From assembly GCA_025999455.1 (NCBI GenBank), contig AP024683.1, positions 3,536,451 through 3,600,450 of the forward strand: 64,000 bases of DNA. The letters are read 5' to 3'. How positions within the stretch are numbered: the first letter of the stretch is position 1; each line of letters begins with the position of its first letter. The notes beneath the pieces are model-generated. The model made no database searches. It had not been told where the DNA came from and worked only from the letters and a program-made list of their open reading frames with translations. This document shows positions 36,933 through 45,555 of this stretch, piece after piece. The stretch comes from Geminicoccaceae bacterium. Its GTDB lineage: Bacteria > Pseudomonadota > Alphaproteobacteria > Geminicoccales > Geminicoccaceae. A program made the position numbers and the translations under genes.

Positions 36933-37250
36933 TCACGCCACGGCCTGGAGCCCTTTCTTGGCGACGAGGTTCAAGAGCTCGAGGGAAGGCCCGCGGGGCC
37001 GCTTCTCGCCGCGTTCCCACTGGCTCACGAGCCCCGGCGTGACGTTGAGATAGCGGGCGAAGACCGCTTGGCTCACCTTCTCGCGCAGGCGGATCTGCCG
37101 CACCTGATCGGGCGTCAGTTCTTCGACCGGCCTCAAGCACAGCTCGTCGAATTCCTTCAACGTGCGCTTGTCGATGACGCCCGCCTCGTGGAGATCGACT
37201 GCCGTCTCGTGCACGGCCGCCAACGCGTCGCTTCCGTACCGCTTGCTCAC
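36933..37250 (-). CDS. higA: HigA-like antitoxin, HTH Xre-family regulator
   Basis: The 105-aa protein carries a C-terminal helix-turn-helix (TPDQVRQIRLREKVSQAVFA, then LNVTPGLVSQWERGEKRP). It matches HigA-type antitoxins that begin MSKRYxSDALAAxHE. GTG 37250 is chosen for that reason; it begins one base after the toxin stop (TGACGTG), so the pair is translationally linked. It should neutralise the toxin and repress the operon at the palindrome upstream. Confidence 0.9.
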   Translation of the reverse strand: MSKRYGSDALAAVHETAVDLHEAGVIDKRTLKEFDELCLRPVEELTPDQVRQIRLREKVSQAVFARYLNVTPGLVSQWERGEKRPRGPSLELLNLVAKKGLQAVA

Positions 37251-37251
37251 G

Positions 37252-37617
37252 TCACCCGATTTCCCTGATTGCACCCTTCCGCTTCGCCGCCTCGAGTTGC
37301 CGCTCGTCCAAGGCCGACATCGTGTCGGCGAGCTTTCGGAAGGCCTTCAACTCGTCCGGGCGGATGTCGTCGCGCTCGTTCTTCGCGAAACCGTAGACGA
37401 AGAACGCGCGATCACCGCGCCGCAACAACACGATGCTCCGGAAGCTCCCCGACTTCCCTCGCCCTCGTCGGGCCAGGCGCAGCTCGGCGTCGCCACCGCC
37501 GAGATCCACGACGACGGCCCCCTGCTCCACCCGCTCGATCGAAACGCGAAGCTGCGCGTCGTCGATCCCCACTCGGTCCGCGAAGCGCGCGAAGGCCTTC
37601 GTCACGAAGATGCGCAT
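37252..37617 (-). CDS. higB: HigB-like RelE/ParE-superfamily toxin
   Basis: A 121-aa toxin. It begins MRIFVTKAFARFADRVGI and shows VVDLGGGDAELRLARRGRGKSG, FRSIVLLRRGDRAFFVYGFAKNERDDI, the hallmark of HigB2-type RelE toxins that cut mRNA at the ribosome. Toxin-before-antitoxin order is the HigBA arrangement. The basic/aromatic active-site candidates (RR, K, Y in YGFAKNER) are intact, so the module looks functional. Confidence 0.9.
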   Translation of the reverse strand: MRIFVTKAFARFADRVGIDDAQLRVSIERVEQGAVVVDLGGGDAELRLARRGRGKSGSFRSIVLLRRGDRAFFVYGFAKNERDDIRPDELKAFRKLADTMSALDERQLEAAKRKGAIREIG

Positions 37618-37649
37618 CCGCTCGCTTCGGACCCGTCACCCACACCCGG

Positions 37650-37669
37650 TGATACGGCACTCCGTATCA
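37650..37669. promoter_or_regulatory. Operator palindrome of the higBA operon
   Basis: TGATACGGCACTCCGTATCA is a perfect inverted repeat (8-bp arms, 4-bp centre) lying 33 bp upstream of the toxin start. Palindromes of the form TGATACGGnnnnCCGTATCA are typical binding sites for HigA-type repressors. I infer autoregulation. Confidence 0.7.
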
Positions 37670-37863
37670 GACCGATCGATCGGGCCCGCTCGAGGCGGTC
37701 TCGGCGGACCCACGCCAGCCCCGAGCGGCGTGCGCCGCAGGCACCCACGACCGGCCGCGAGCCTCACCGCCCGCCGGCGGCAGCGAGGGTGCGGTCGAGG
37801 GCCTCGACCCGTGGCCGCGTGGCTCGTCGAGGGTCGGGCGAACGTCCCGGACGAATCCCCACC

Positions 37864-38925
37864 TCAGCGCCTCGGCAGCGGTCCTTCGAGGGTGAGCCCG
37901 AGGTGCTCGAACCCTTCACGCAAGCTCGCGAGATGGTCGGGATCGGGCGCGACGCGGGCGAGGCTCGGGATCTCGCGCCCCGGTCGCGTCCAGCCCAAGC
38001 CTTCGCCGAGATGGACCTCGTCCTTCCGGCTCGGGTCACGGGGCGGCGGGAGGCCGCGCAATCGAAAGGGCGCTCCGGCGAGCTCGAAACGGGGCTCGTC
38101 CGCTTCTCTCGCCGCGCTGAAGTCCACTCCCGCCGCAAGGACGAATATCGCGCGGGTCCAGCGCGATAGTCCCAAGAGCCCGAGTGCGCCGAAGCGCTCC
38201 CACACGTCGTCGCCGACGATCCGTTCGAGTCGACTTTCGACCGCGTCCACGGAGTCGGGCCGGCGATCGCCCGCCAAGCTGTCCGCATGGAACGATTGGA
38301 GGATCACGGACCGAGAGCCACGACGGGTGGTGGCGCTCGACGTGCACCCCCCCAGCCGTTGCAGTTCTTCGGCCGCCTCGCGATCGAGTCGAGAGAGAAT
38401 GTCGAGGGTCTGCAGCGCAACCGAACCGGGACGGCGGGCCTCGCGCGCCAGGACCCGACCCCACAGCCGTTGCAGATCGGCATTCGAGACATCCTGCGCG
38501 AGGCGCCAGAAGCGGTCGATCCATTCGTCGGTGAGACGGGCCCCGGTCGCTCCCTTTCCTTCCTTTCCTTCCTCGCTCACGCCGCCGCGCCATTCCTCGA
38601 TGGCTTCGATCGCCACGGGCTCACGGTTGCGTTGCTGGCGACGCAACTCTTTGGAGACGTGGAGACGCACCCGACCGTCCAAGTCGAGTAGAGCTTCCAT
38701 GGAGACGGGAACGTCGTCCCAAGACGACACCGCCTCCTTCGAGAGGCTCAGAATGTCGACCGAGGCCTTCGCTTGCCGCCGCCGGAGCCACGGCCCGAAA
38801 CCGTGGCCGAGACCAACCCGGGTCGCTCGCACGAGCTCGACCGCGAACTCCCGCAGACCGAGTAGGTCCGATATCTCCACGACCGAGCGATCCGGCGGCG
38901 TAGCTTTCTCGCTTTCGTCGGGCAT
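37864..38925 (-). CDS. DUF2806 domain protein
   Basis: A 353-aa protein with the DUF2806 core: TDEWIDRFWRLAQDVSNADL and LWGRVLAREARRPGSVALQTLDILSRLD near residues 135-185. The N-terminal half is helical and basic. The family has no known function and is often found in accessory regions, sometimes with phage or defence genes. Codon use is less GC-biased than in core genes here, suggesting transfer. ATG 38925 is the only sensible start. It lies 250 bp upstream of the HigBA pair on the same strand. Confidence 0.75.
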   Translation of the reverse strand: MPDESEKATPPDRSVVEISDLLGLREFAVELVRATRVGLGHGFGPWLRRRQAKASVDILSLSKEAVSSWDDVPVSMEALLDLDGRVRLHVSKELRRQQRNREPVAIEAIEEWRGGVSEEGKEGKGATGARLTDEWIDRFWRLAQDVSNADLQRLWGRVLAREARRPGSVALQTLDILSRLDREAAEELQRLGGCTSSATTRRGSRSVILQSFHADSLAGDRRPDSVDAVESRLERIVGDDVWERFGALGLLGLSRWTRAIFVLAAGVDFSAAREADEPRFELAGAPFRLRGLPPPRDPSRKDEVHLGEGLGWTRPGREIPSLARVAPDPDHLASLREGFEHLGLTLEGPLPRR

Positions 38926-39133
38926 CGGTTTCGGTCTCCGAGCGACCTGACCAACGATATCAACGAATTCGGCTTCGGCCGACCCTCCGGAAGATCCTCG
39001 CGTCCCGATCCCTACCAGCGGAGCGGCAACCGCAGGCCGAGAGCCTGCCGCCGGTCCCCTCGGGGATGCGGGAATCGGTTCGAGATCCGCCAGGGACGCA
39101 GTCGAGGTGGAGCTCTTTCGGGCCCCGACTCGC

Positions 39134-40069
39134 CTACGACGAGCCGGGCCCTGTCGGACCAGGGCGTCTCGCCACGGCGAACACCACGGCCGCCACGATC
39201 ACCACCCCGCCCGAAAGCGCCAAGGAACTCGGCCGCTCGCCGATCCAGAGGAACACCCAAAAGGGGTTCAACACCGTGTCGAGCAGCGACAGGAGCGCGA
39301 TCTCGACCGCCGTCAGCCAGCGCGCCGTCCAGATCATGAGGATCGTCGGCACCGCCATCTGCACGAGGCCCAAGAGCAGGCCGAGGGCGAGGTCGCGCGC
39401 CGGCAACTCGAAAAGCCCGCCGCGGAAGAGGAGGACGAGCCCGGCCGTCGCGAGGCCCGCGAGGGCGAAGGCCGGAACGAGCTGCTCGCGCGGGAAGGCA
39501 CGCAGATTGACGAGCTGGAAGGCGAAGGCGAGGGCGAGGCCGAGGGCCGCGAGATCGCCCCGCCAGCCCGCGCCACCCACCGCGAGCCCCTCGCCCACCA
39601 TCGTGGCGGCACCCAGAAGCGCGAGGCAGGCGGCGAGGAGCGTGCGCCGGCTCGGCCGCTCGCCGAGCCGCCACCAGGCGAGGAGCATCGCCCAGAAGGG
39701 CGAGGTGGCCCCGAGACACGCCGTGTTCGCGACCGTCGTGTGCTGGAGCGCGTAGACGAAGAGGTTCGTGCCGGCGGCGAAGGAGAGGAAGATCGCGAGC
39801 AGGGCCCTCGGGTGGACGGCGCGCAGCCGACGCCAGAGAGCACCCCGGTGCACGAAGGCGAGCCAGAGCCCGATCGCCACGCCCGCGGCGCCGGTGCGCA
39901 TGGCGTTGATCTGCCAATTGTCGGCGACCGTCATCGAGCGGACGATCGTGCCCGAGCTGCTCCACATGAGGCAGATCAGGAGGTAGGTGAGGATCGCCCG
40001 CAGCCGCGCCCGGCCGCTCTCGGCCACGCGCGCCACTCCCTCGCGATCGGCTGCGGCCGCGGGCTCCAC
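39134..40069 (-). CDS. EamA/DMT-family transporter
   Basis: A 311-aa membrane protein with ten predicted helices in two EamA repeats. The first starts AILTYLLICLMWSSSGTIVRS and the second GWRGDLAALGLALAFAFQLV. Conserved DMT features include NTACLGATSPFWAMLLAWWRLGE and FWVFLWIGERPSSLALSGG. It probably exports a small metabolite. GTG 40069 may not be the true start; an internal GTG near 40036 would also place helix 1 near the N-terminus. Confidence 0.88.
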   Translation of the reverse strand: MEPAAAADREGVARVAESGRARLRAILTYLLICLMWSSSGTIVRSMTVADNWQINAMRTGAAGVAIGLWLAFVHRGALWRRLRAVHPRALLAIFLSFAAGTNLFVYALQHTTVANTACLGATSPFWAMLLAWWRLGERPSRRTLLAACLALLGAATMVGEGLAVGGAGWRGDLAALGLALAFAFQLVNLRAFPREQLVPAFALAGLATAGLVLLFRGGLFELPARDLALGLLLGLVQMAVPTILMIWTARWLTAVEIALLSLLDTVLNPFWVFLWIGERPSSLALSGGVVIVAAVVFAVARRPGPTGPGSS

Positions 40070-40084
40070 GGGACGTCACCTCCA

Positions 40085-40109
40085 GCCGGGCCCGTCCGAG
40101 GGGCCCGGC
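40085..40109. terminator. Hairpin in the 40070-40203 spacer
   Basis: A perfect 9-bp stem GCCGGGCCC/GGGCCCGGC with a 7-nt loop lies between the minus-strand gene ending at 40204 and the EamA gene. There is no T-tract, so termination is only suggested. Confidence 0.4.
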
Positions 40110-40203
40110 GGGTGATCCTGGCCGCCCCGTTCCCCGCGGTCGAGCGCCACCCCGACATGGGCGGCGCGCGGCGGCGGCGCGGGACGACCCCGCTCGGCTC
40201 TCC

Positions 40204-40764
40204 TCAGTGCCGCCGCGGGCGGAACGGCAGGACGACGCCGCGTTCCTCGTCGTCGCTCCCCGGCTCGGCGAGCCGCGCGCCCGTGGCCGCCGGGGCGGGC
40301 GGATCGACCCGGATCGGCCGGCGGTCGAGGGCGGCCTCGCGGTTCACCCGCAACGCCCAGAGCTCGGCCTCGATCCGTGCCCGCTCGCGATCGAGCCGGG
40401 CGCGGTAGCGCAAGAGCGTCTCGAGCGAGGGTAGGCCGTCGCGCGGCCGATCGTGGAGGATGGCATCCAAGAGACGAACTTCGAGGAGATCGAGCCGCTG
40501 GCGCCGCCAGAGCTGGGCGACGAAGGCATCCGCGGCCTCGCGCTCGGCCCGATCGGCGGGCTTGAGCCGCGCGTGCCAGGCGCGCCGGAGCCGTTCGAAG
40601 GCGAGCCGGTCCTCACCCGGCAAGAGCCGGAAGGGGCCGAAGAGATTGTGGCGGGTGGCGGCCGCGGCGAGGCGGGCCCGGCCTTCCGCCGTGGTGGCCC
40701 CTTTCGAGCGGCGGCCGTTGCGGCGAGCGGCTTCCCTTTGCGCTTCGCTGGGGTTGCGCGGCAT
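40204..40764 (-). CDS. Orphan-family protein (paralogue of the gene at 57285)
   Basis: A 186-aa, very basic helical protein. The N-terminus AARRNGRRSKGATTAEGRARLA matches a widespread family typified by GPxTPEGKARSxxNAxxHG, with no known function. Shared blocks with the protein at 57285 are EGxARxAxxAxRHxL, LLPGED/LLPHED, LWRRQRLDLLE/LWREIRADRLE and LLRYRA. The C-terminus (residues 140-186) is Pro/Asp-rich and probably disordered. It has an AT-rich TTGACG promoter. The basic N-terminus suggests nucleic-acid binding, which I only infer. Confidence 0.72.
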   Translation of the reverse strand: MPRNPSEAQREAARRNGRRSKGATTAEGRARLAAAATRHNLFGPFRLLPGEDRLAFERLRRAWHARLKPADRAEREAADAFVAQLWRRQRLDLLEVRLLDAILHDRPRDGLPSLETLLRYRARLDRERARIEAELWALRVNREAALDRRPIRVDPPAPAATGARLAEPGSDDEERGVVLPFRPRRH

Positions 40765-40802
40765 CTCGGCTTCCGATCCTCGAACTTCGGCTTTCCGCCC
40801 GA

Positions 40803-40831
40803 TCGCTAGCGGATCATAGGCCTTTCGTCAA
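40803..40831 (-). promoter_or_regulatory. AT-rich promoter of the orphan-family gene at 40204
   Basis: On the minus strand TTGACG (40831-40826) and TAGCGA (40808-40803) are 17 bp apart. The island holds two CTAG palindromes: CCTAGG at 40850-40855 upstream and GCTAGC at 40805-40810 over the -10. CTAG is normally rare in such genomes. The predicted leader is about 32 nt. Confidence 0.55.
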
Positions 40832-40873
40832 CATCTTTCTGCTTGAAAACCTAGGATCGGACGCCGAGGCTCG

Positions 40874-42037
40874 TCAATAGGACCGCGGGAGCCCCAGCAC
40901 GTGCTCGCCGAGATAGGCGAGGATCAGGTTCGTCGAGATCGGCGCCACCTGATAGAGCCGCGCCTCGCGCCATTTGCGCTCGACGTCGTACTCCTCGGCG
41001 AAGCCGAACCCGCCGTGGGTCTGCAGACAGGCCTCGGCCGCGGCCCAGGAGGCGTCGGCCGCCAAGAGCTTGGCCATGTTGGCCTCGGGGCCCGGATCCT
41101 GCCCCGCCTCGAAGAGCCGGGCCGCCTCGCGCACGACGAGGGCGGCGGCACGCAACTGCGCGTAGGCCCGCGCGAGCGGGAACTGGATGCCCTGGTTCTG
41201 CCCGATCGGCCGGCCGAACACGATCCGCTCCTTGGCGTAGGCCACGGCCTTGTCGAGGAACCAGCGGCCGTCGCCGAGACATTCCGCGGCGATCAGGATC
41301 CGCTCGGCGTTCATGCCCGAGAGGATGTAGCGGAACCCTTTCCCCTCCTCGCCCACGAGCGCGTCCTCGGGGAGCTCGAGCCCGTCCATGAAGAGCTCGG
41401 TCGTGGCGTGGTTCATCATGGTCCGAATGGGCCGGATCTCGAGCCCCCGACCGCGTGCCTCGCGCAGATCGACGAGGAAGACCGAAAGCCCCTCGGTGCG
41501 CTTCTGCACCGCCTCACGGGGCGTGGTGCGCGCCAGGAGCAGCAGGAGGTCGGAATGCTCGGCGCGCGAGGTCCAGATCTTCTGACCGTGCACGACCCAG
41601 CCGCGCGCGGTCCGCCGGGCGGTCGTGCGCAGCGCGGTCGTGTCGGTGCCGGAGGTGGGTTCGCTCACGCCGAAGGCCTGGAGGCGGATCCGGCCCGCGG
41701 CGATCTCGGGCAGCCAGCGCCGCTTCTGCGCCGCGCTGCCGTGCCGCAGGAGTGTGCCCATCGTGTACATCTGGGCGTGGCAGGCGGCGGCGTTGCAGCC
41801 GGCGGCGTGGATCTCCTCGAGGATCGCGCAGGCCGCCGAGAGCCCGAGCCCGGCCCCGCCATAGTCTTCGGGGATCAGCGCGGCGAGCCAGCCCGCTTCG
41901 GTGAGCGCGCGGACGAACTCGGTCGGGTAGGCGCGTTGCCGGTCGAGTTCCCGCCAATAGCTCCCGGGGAAGCGCTCGCAGAGCCGGCGCACGGCCTCGC
42001 GGATCTCCGGATGGTCGCGTTCGCCCATCTCCGGCAT
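40874..42037 (-). CDS. Acyl-CoA dehydrogenase
   Basis: A 387-aa flavoprotein of the acyl-CoA dehydrogenase family. FAD and substrate motifs are FGVSEPTSGTDTTALRT, HGQKIWTSRAEHSD, AYAKERIVFGRPIGQNQGIQFPLA and QTHGGFGFAEEYDVERKWREARLYQVAPIS. The acyl substrate is not clear. The neighbouring Fsr-like exporter starts 123 bp away on the other strand. Confidence 0.92.
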   Translation of the reverse strand: MPEMGERDHPEIREAVRRLCERFPGSYWRELDRQRAYPTEFVRALTEAGWLAALIPEDYGGAGLGLSAACAILEEIHAAGCNAAACHAQMYTMGTLLRHGSAAQKRRWLPEIAAGRIRLQAFGVSEPTSGTDTTALRTTARRTARGWVVHGQKIWTSRAEHSDLLLLLARTTPREAVQKRTEGLSVFLVDLREARGRGLEIRPIRTMMNHATTELFMDGLELPEDALVGEEGKGFRYILSGMNAERILIAAECLGDGRWFLDKAVAYAKERIVFGRPIGQNQGIQFPLARAYAQLRAAALVVREAARLFEAGQDPGPEANMAKLLAADASWAAAEACLQTHGGFGFAEEYDVERKWREARLYQVAPISTNLILAYLGEHVLGLPRSY

Positions 42038-42159
42038 CGGTGCCCTCCCCGCTCGTCGGCCCGCACGTCCCGGTCGCGTGCACGGGAGCCATCCGGCCCG
42101 CGCTCTTGCCCGAGGGGTCGGCCGGGCGCAAGCAGCGGCGGACGGTCGGGAGACGGGGC

Positions 42160-43410
42160 GTGGCGGCGCGGGTTCGGGTCGCGGACGAGCGGATCGCCGG
42201 GACGCGGGCGACGGGGGTCGCGGTCGCGGCGGGGGGAGCGCTGCCGATCCTCTTCGCGGTGAGCGCCGGGCACCTCGTCAACGACACGCTGCAGTCGGTC
42301 CTCCTCTCGATCTATCCGCTCATCAAGGACCCGCTCGGCTTGAGCTTCGCCCAGATCGGGCTCGTCACCCTCGTCTTCCAGCTCACCGCTTCCGTCCTGC
42401 AGCCCTTCGTGGGCGCCTTCACCGACCGCCGGCCGCTGCCCTACTCCCTCGCCTTCGGCATGGCGGCGAGTGTGACGGGGATCCTGCTGCTCGCCGGCGC
42501 CGGCGGCTTCGCGAGCGTACTCGTGGCCGCGGCCGCGATCGGCATCGGCTCCTCGATCTTCCACCCCGAAGCCTCGCGGGTGGCGCGGCTCGCCTCGGGA
42601 GGCCGGTTCGGCTTCGCCCAATCGCTCTTCCAGGTGGGCGGCAATTCGGGCCAGGCGCTCGGGCCGCTCCTCGTGGCCCTCCTGGTCGTGCCGAACGGCC
42701 AACCGCACGTCGCCTGGTTCGCGCTCCTGGGTCTTCTGGGCATCCTGCTCCTCGCCCGGGTCGGCCGCTGGTACGCCGCCCACCTCGCGGAGGCGCGTGG
42801 CAAACCCGGCCCGACCGCCCGGCCCGCCTCGCCGGTCGGCCGGCGCGCGGTCGTCGTGGCGCTCGTCGTGCTGATCGCCCTCACCTTCTCGAAGAACGTC
42901 TACACGGCCTTCTTCCAGAGCTATTACGCCTTCTACCTCATGCACGAATTCGGCGTGGGCGTGGGTGCCGCGCAGCTCCACCTCTTCCTCTTCCTGGCCG
43001 CGACCGCGGCCGGCACCTTCTGCGGCGGCCCCTTGGGCGATCGGATCGGCCGCAAGCCGGTCCTCTGGCTCTCGATCGCGGGCGTGCTCCCCTTCACCCT
43101 CGCCATGCCCTTCCTCGGGCTCTTCTGGACCGCGCTCTTCGCGGTCCTCGTGGGCTTCGCGATGGCCTCGGCCTTCCCCGCGATCGTCGTCTACGCGCAA
43201 GAGCTCCTGCCCGGCCGGGTCGGGATGATCGCCGGGCTCTTCTTCGGCTTCGCCTTCGGCATGGGCGGGATCGCGGCGGCGGTCCTGGGCTGGCTCGCCG
43301 ACCTCACCTCGATCGAGGCGGTCTTCGCCGGCGTCGCCCTCACCCCCGCGATCGGCCTCCTGGTCTGGTTCCTGCCCGATCTCGACCGGCCGCGGCCGGC
43401 CGCCGGCTGA
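42160..43410 (+). CDS. MFS transporter, fosmidomycin-resistance (Fsr) type
   Basis: A 416-aa MFS protein with twelve helices. The sequence FAVSAGHLVNDTLQSVLLSIYPLIK is characteristic of the Fsr group, as are GIGSSIFHPEASRVARLAS and FCGGPLGDRIGRKPVLW. It probably exports toxic small molecules by proton antiport. GTG 42160 with GGGAGACGGGG upstream is preferred over the far-upstream ATG 42040, whose extension is Arg-rich and unlike the family. Confidence 0.9.
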   Translation: MAARVRVADERIAGTRATGVAVAAGGALPILFAVSAGHLVNDTLQSVLLSIYPLIKDPLGLSFAQIGLVTLVFQLTASVLQPFVGAFTDRRPLPYSLAFGMAASVTGILLLAGAGGFASVLVAAAAIGIGSSIFHPEASRVARLASGGRFGFAQSLFQVGGNSGQALGPLLVALLVVPNGQPHVAWFALLGLLGILLLARVGRWYAAHLAEARGKPGPTARPASPVGRRAVVVALVVLIALTFSKNVYTAFFQSYYAFYLMHEFGVGVGAAQLHLFLFLAATAAGTFCGGPLGDRIGRKPVLWLSIAGVLPFTLAMPFLGLFWTALFAVLVGFAMASAFPAIVVYAQELLPGRVGMIAGLFFGFAFGMGGIAAAVLGWLADLTSIEAVFAGVALTPAIGLLVWFLPDLDRPRPAAG

Positions 43411-43425
43411 GCCCGCCGGGGCGGC

Positions 43426-44208
43426 TCATTCCCAGGGCGGGGCCGCCGGTCGCGGCAGGCCGGCGCGCTCGAGCTCGGCCAGATGCGCCCGGTTCCAGGT
43501 GGGCGTGATCCAGATCTCGGGCAGCGTGACGCGCGGATGGAGGCAGGCCAGCCAACGGACGAGTTCGGCCACGTCCTCGGGCTGCAGCATCCGCGCCCGC
43601 TCCTCGGCCGGGACCGGGATCGGCCGCTTGTCGAGGATCGGGGTCGCGACCTCGCCGGGCAGGATCACGCTCGTGCGGATGCCGTTCACGCCCTCCTGGA
43701 TGTTCAAGGCGTGGCCCGCGGCGACGAGCCCGTGCTTGGCCGCGGTGTAGGCCGGCCCCGACAGGAGACCCACGAGCCGCCCGGCGATCGAGGCGGTGAA
43801 GACGACGAGCCCGTCGCGCTGCGCCCGCATGATCGGCAGGACCGCGAGCGCGCAGTGGAAGGCCTGGGTCAGATTGCCGGCGATCACGGCCTCGGCGTCG
43901 GCCGGCGCGAGCTGCGCCCAGTCGCGGCGGGCGACGTTCGTGCCGGCATTGGCGACGAGGATGTCGAGCCGGCCGAAGCGCGCGCGGACGTCGGCCACGA
44001 CCCGCTCGACCTCCGCCGGGCGGGTGACGTCGCAGGGGGCCACGAGCGTGGGCCCCGCGAGCCCGGACGCCACTTCCTGGAGGGCGGCCGGCCGCCGGCC
44101 CGAGAGCACGATCGTCGCGCCTTCGCGCGCGAGGGCGCGGGCCGTGGCGGCACCGATCCCGCTGCCCGCGCCCGTGACCCACGCGACCTTGCCGTCGAGC
44201 TCGCCCAT
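43426..44208 (-). CDS. Short-chain dehydrogenase/reductase
   Basis: A 260-aa SDR. The NAD(P) motif is TGAGSGIGAATA, followed by NAG, the catalytic Ser in VFTASIAG and the YTAAK Tyr/Lys pair. The C-terminal LHPRVTLPEIWITPTWNR is characteristic of a common alphaproteobacterial SDR group. Substrate unknown. ATG 44208 has GGGGAGG 6 nt upstream. It converges on the MFS gene with 15 bp between the stops. Confidence 0.93.
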   Translation of the reverse strand: MGELDGKVAWVTGAGSGIGAATARALAREGATIVLSGRRPAALQEVASGLAGPTLVAPCDVTRPAEVERVVADVRARFGRLDILVANAGTNVARRDWAQLAPADAEAVIAGNLTQAFHCALAVLPIMRAQRDGLVVFTASIAGRLVGLLSGPAYTAAKHGLVAAGHALNIQEGVNGIRTSVILPGEVATPILDKRPIPVPAEERARMLQPEDVAELVRWLACLHPRVTLPEIWITPTWNRAHLAELERAGLPRPAAPPWE

Positions 44209-44334
44209 CGCCGCCTCCCCGCCTTCCGCTCGCGCGAGGCTCGCCGCCGGCGGCCCGGGCGGCAAGGCCAGACGGGCGGGTCAGCCTTGCCCGGACCTCG
44301 GGGCTCGCCCTCGAGGCCGCGGGCGGGCCCGACC

Positions 44335-45345
44335 TCAGGCCCGGTCGAGGCCGTCGAGCAGCGGCGCGAGCGGCCGTTCGGCCCGGGCTCCGAACTGTTG
44401 GATGATCAGCGCGGCGCAGCGCGCGCCGAGCCGGCCGCAGGCGCCGAGGTCGAGGCCACGGCCGAGCCCATGGAGGAAGCCCGCGGCGTAGAGATCACCC
44501 GCCCCCGTCGTGTCGACGAGCCGCTCGATCGGTGCGGCGTCGATCACGTGGACCTCCTCGCCGCGGACCACGACCGAGCCCTTGGGGCCGCGGGTGAGGG
44601 CGGCGAAGCGGACGTGCCGGCGGACCTCCTGGAGCGCGTCGTCGAAGCGGGGGACCTCGTAGAGCGCCGTGATCTCGACCTCGTTGGCGAACAGGATGTC
44701 GACCTCGCGCTCGACGAGCTCGCGGAACTCCTCGCGCCAGCGGCCGACGCAGAACGGGTCGGAGAGCGTGAGCGCCACCTGCCGCCCGTGCCGGTGGGCG
44801 ATCTCGATCGCCTTGCGGCAGGCGGCCTTGGCCTCCGGCCGGTCCCAGAGATAGCCCTCGAGGTAGAGGATCGAGGCGGCGGCCACGAGCTCGGGCTCGA
44901 CGTCCTCGGGGCCGAGCTCGACGCAGGCCCCGAGATAGGTTTGCATCGTGCGCTGCGCGTCGGGGGTGACGAAGATCAAGCAGCGCGCCGTGGCCGGCCC
45001 GTCGGACGCGGGCTTGGTCCGGAAGGTGACGCCGGCGGCGCGGATGTCGTGGGCGAAGACCCGGCCGAGCTGGTCGTCCTTGACCCGGCCGATGAAGGCC
45101 GGGCGGCCGCCGAGGGCGGCGAGCGCCGCCATGGTGTTGGCGCAGGAGCCGCCCGAGACCTCGCGGGCCGGCCCCATCCGCGCGTAGAGATATTCGACCC
45201 GCGCCTCGTCGACGAGCGTCATGGCGCCTTTCACGAGGCCGAGCTCGCGGACGAGCTCCTCGCTCGAATAAGCGATGACGTCGACGATCGCGTTGCCGAG
45301 ACCCAGCACGTCGAACGCGGCGTCGGGGCTCGGGGCGATCGGCAT
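44335..45345 (-). CDS. PfkB-family carbohydrate/adenosine kinase
   Basis: A 336-aa ribokinase-like enzyme. The N-terminal VLGLGNAIVDVIA, the substrate GG motif VSGGSCANTMAALA and the C-terminal ATP/anion-hole motif DTTGAGDLYAAGFLHGL (catalytic Asp in GAGD) are clear. The NAIVD-type N-terminus resembles the adenosine kinase-like subgroup, so a nucleoside or sugar may be the substrate. ATG 45345 with GGAG upstream is chosen; longer versions extend into promoter-like DNA. Confidence 0.92.
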   Translation of the reverse strand: MPIAPSPDAAFDVLGLGNAIVDVIAYSSEELVRELGLVKGAMTLVDEARVEYLYARMGPAREVSGGSCANTMAALAALGGRPAFIGRVKDDQLGRVFAHDIRAAGVTFRTKPASDGPATARCLIFVTPDAQRTMQTYLGACVELGPEDVEPELVAAASILYLEGYLWDRPEAKAACRKAIEIAHRHGRQVALTLSDPFCVGRWREEFRELVEREVDILFANEVEITALYEVPRFDDALQEVRRHVRFAALTRGPKGSVVVRGEEVHVIDAAPIERLVDTTGAGDLYAAGFLHGLGRGLDLGACGRLGARCAALIIQQFGARAERPLAPLLDGLDRA

Positions 45346-45448
45346 GGTCGGGCTCCGGTCGGTGTCGGCGGGGGTCGGATAAGAGCGCCCGGCCGGGTGG
45401 GCAAGCGGGCCCGCGGTCGCGGCGGTCCGGCGGCGGCGGCGCCCGGGT

Positions 45449-45477
45449 TTGACTTGCGGGGGACGGGAGACTAATGC
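45449..45477 (+). promoter_or_regulatory. Sigma-70 promoter for the bactofilin gene
   Basis: TTGACT at 45449-45454 and TAATGC at 45472-45477 are separated by 17 bp. The predicted leader before ATG 45556 is about 70 nt. Confidence 0.55.
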
Positions 45478-45555
45478 TCCGCGCGCACGGTGACGTGTGC
45501 CGCGGCCCGGCTCCCGGGCCGTGTTCCGGCCTCCGCGAGCCAAGGGGAGCGTGCC

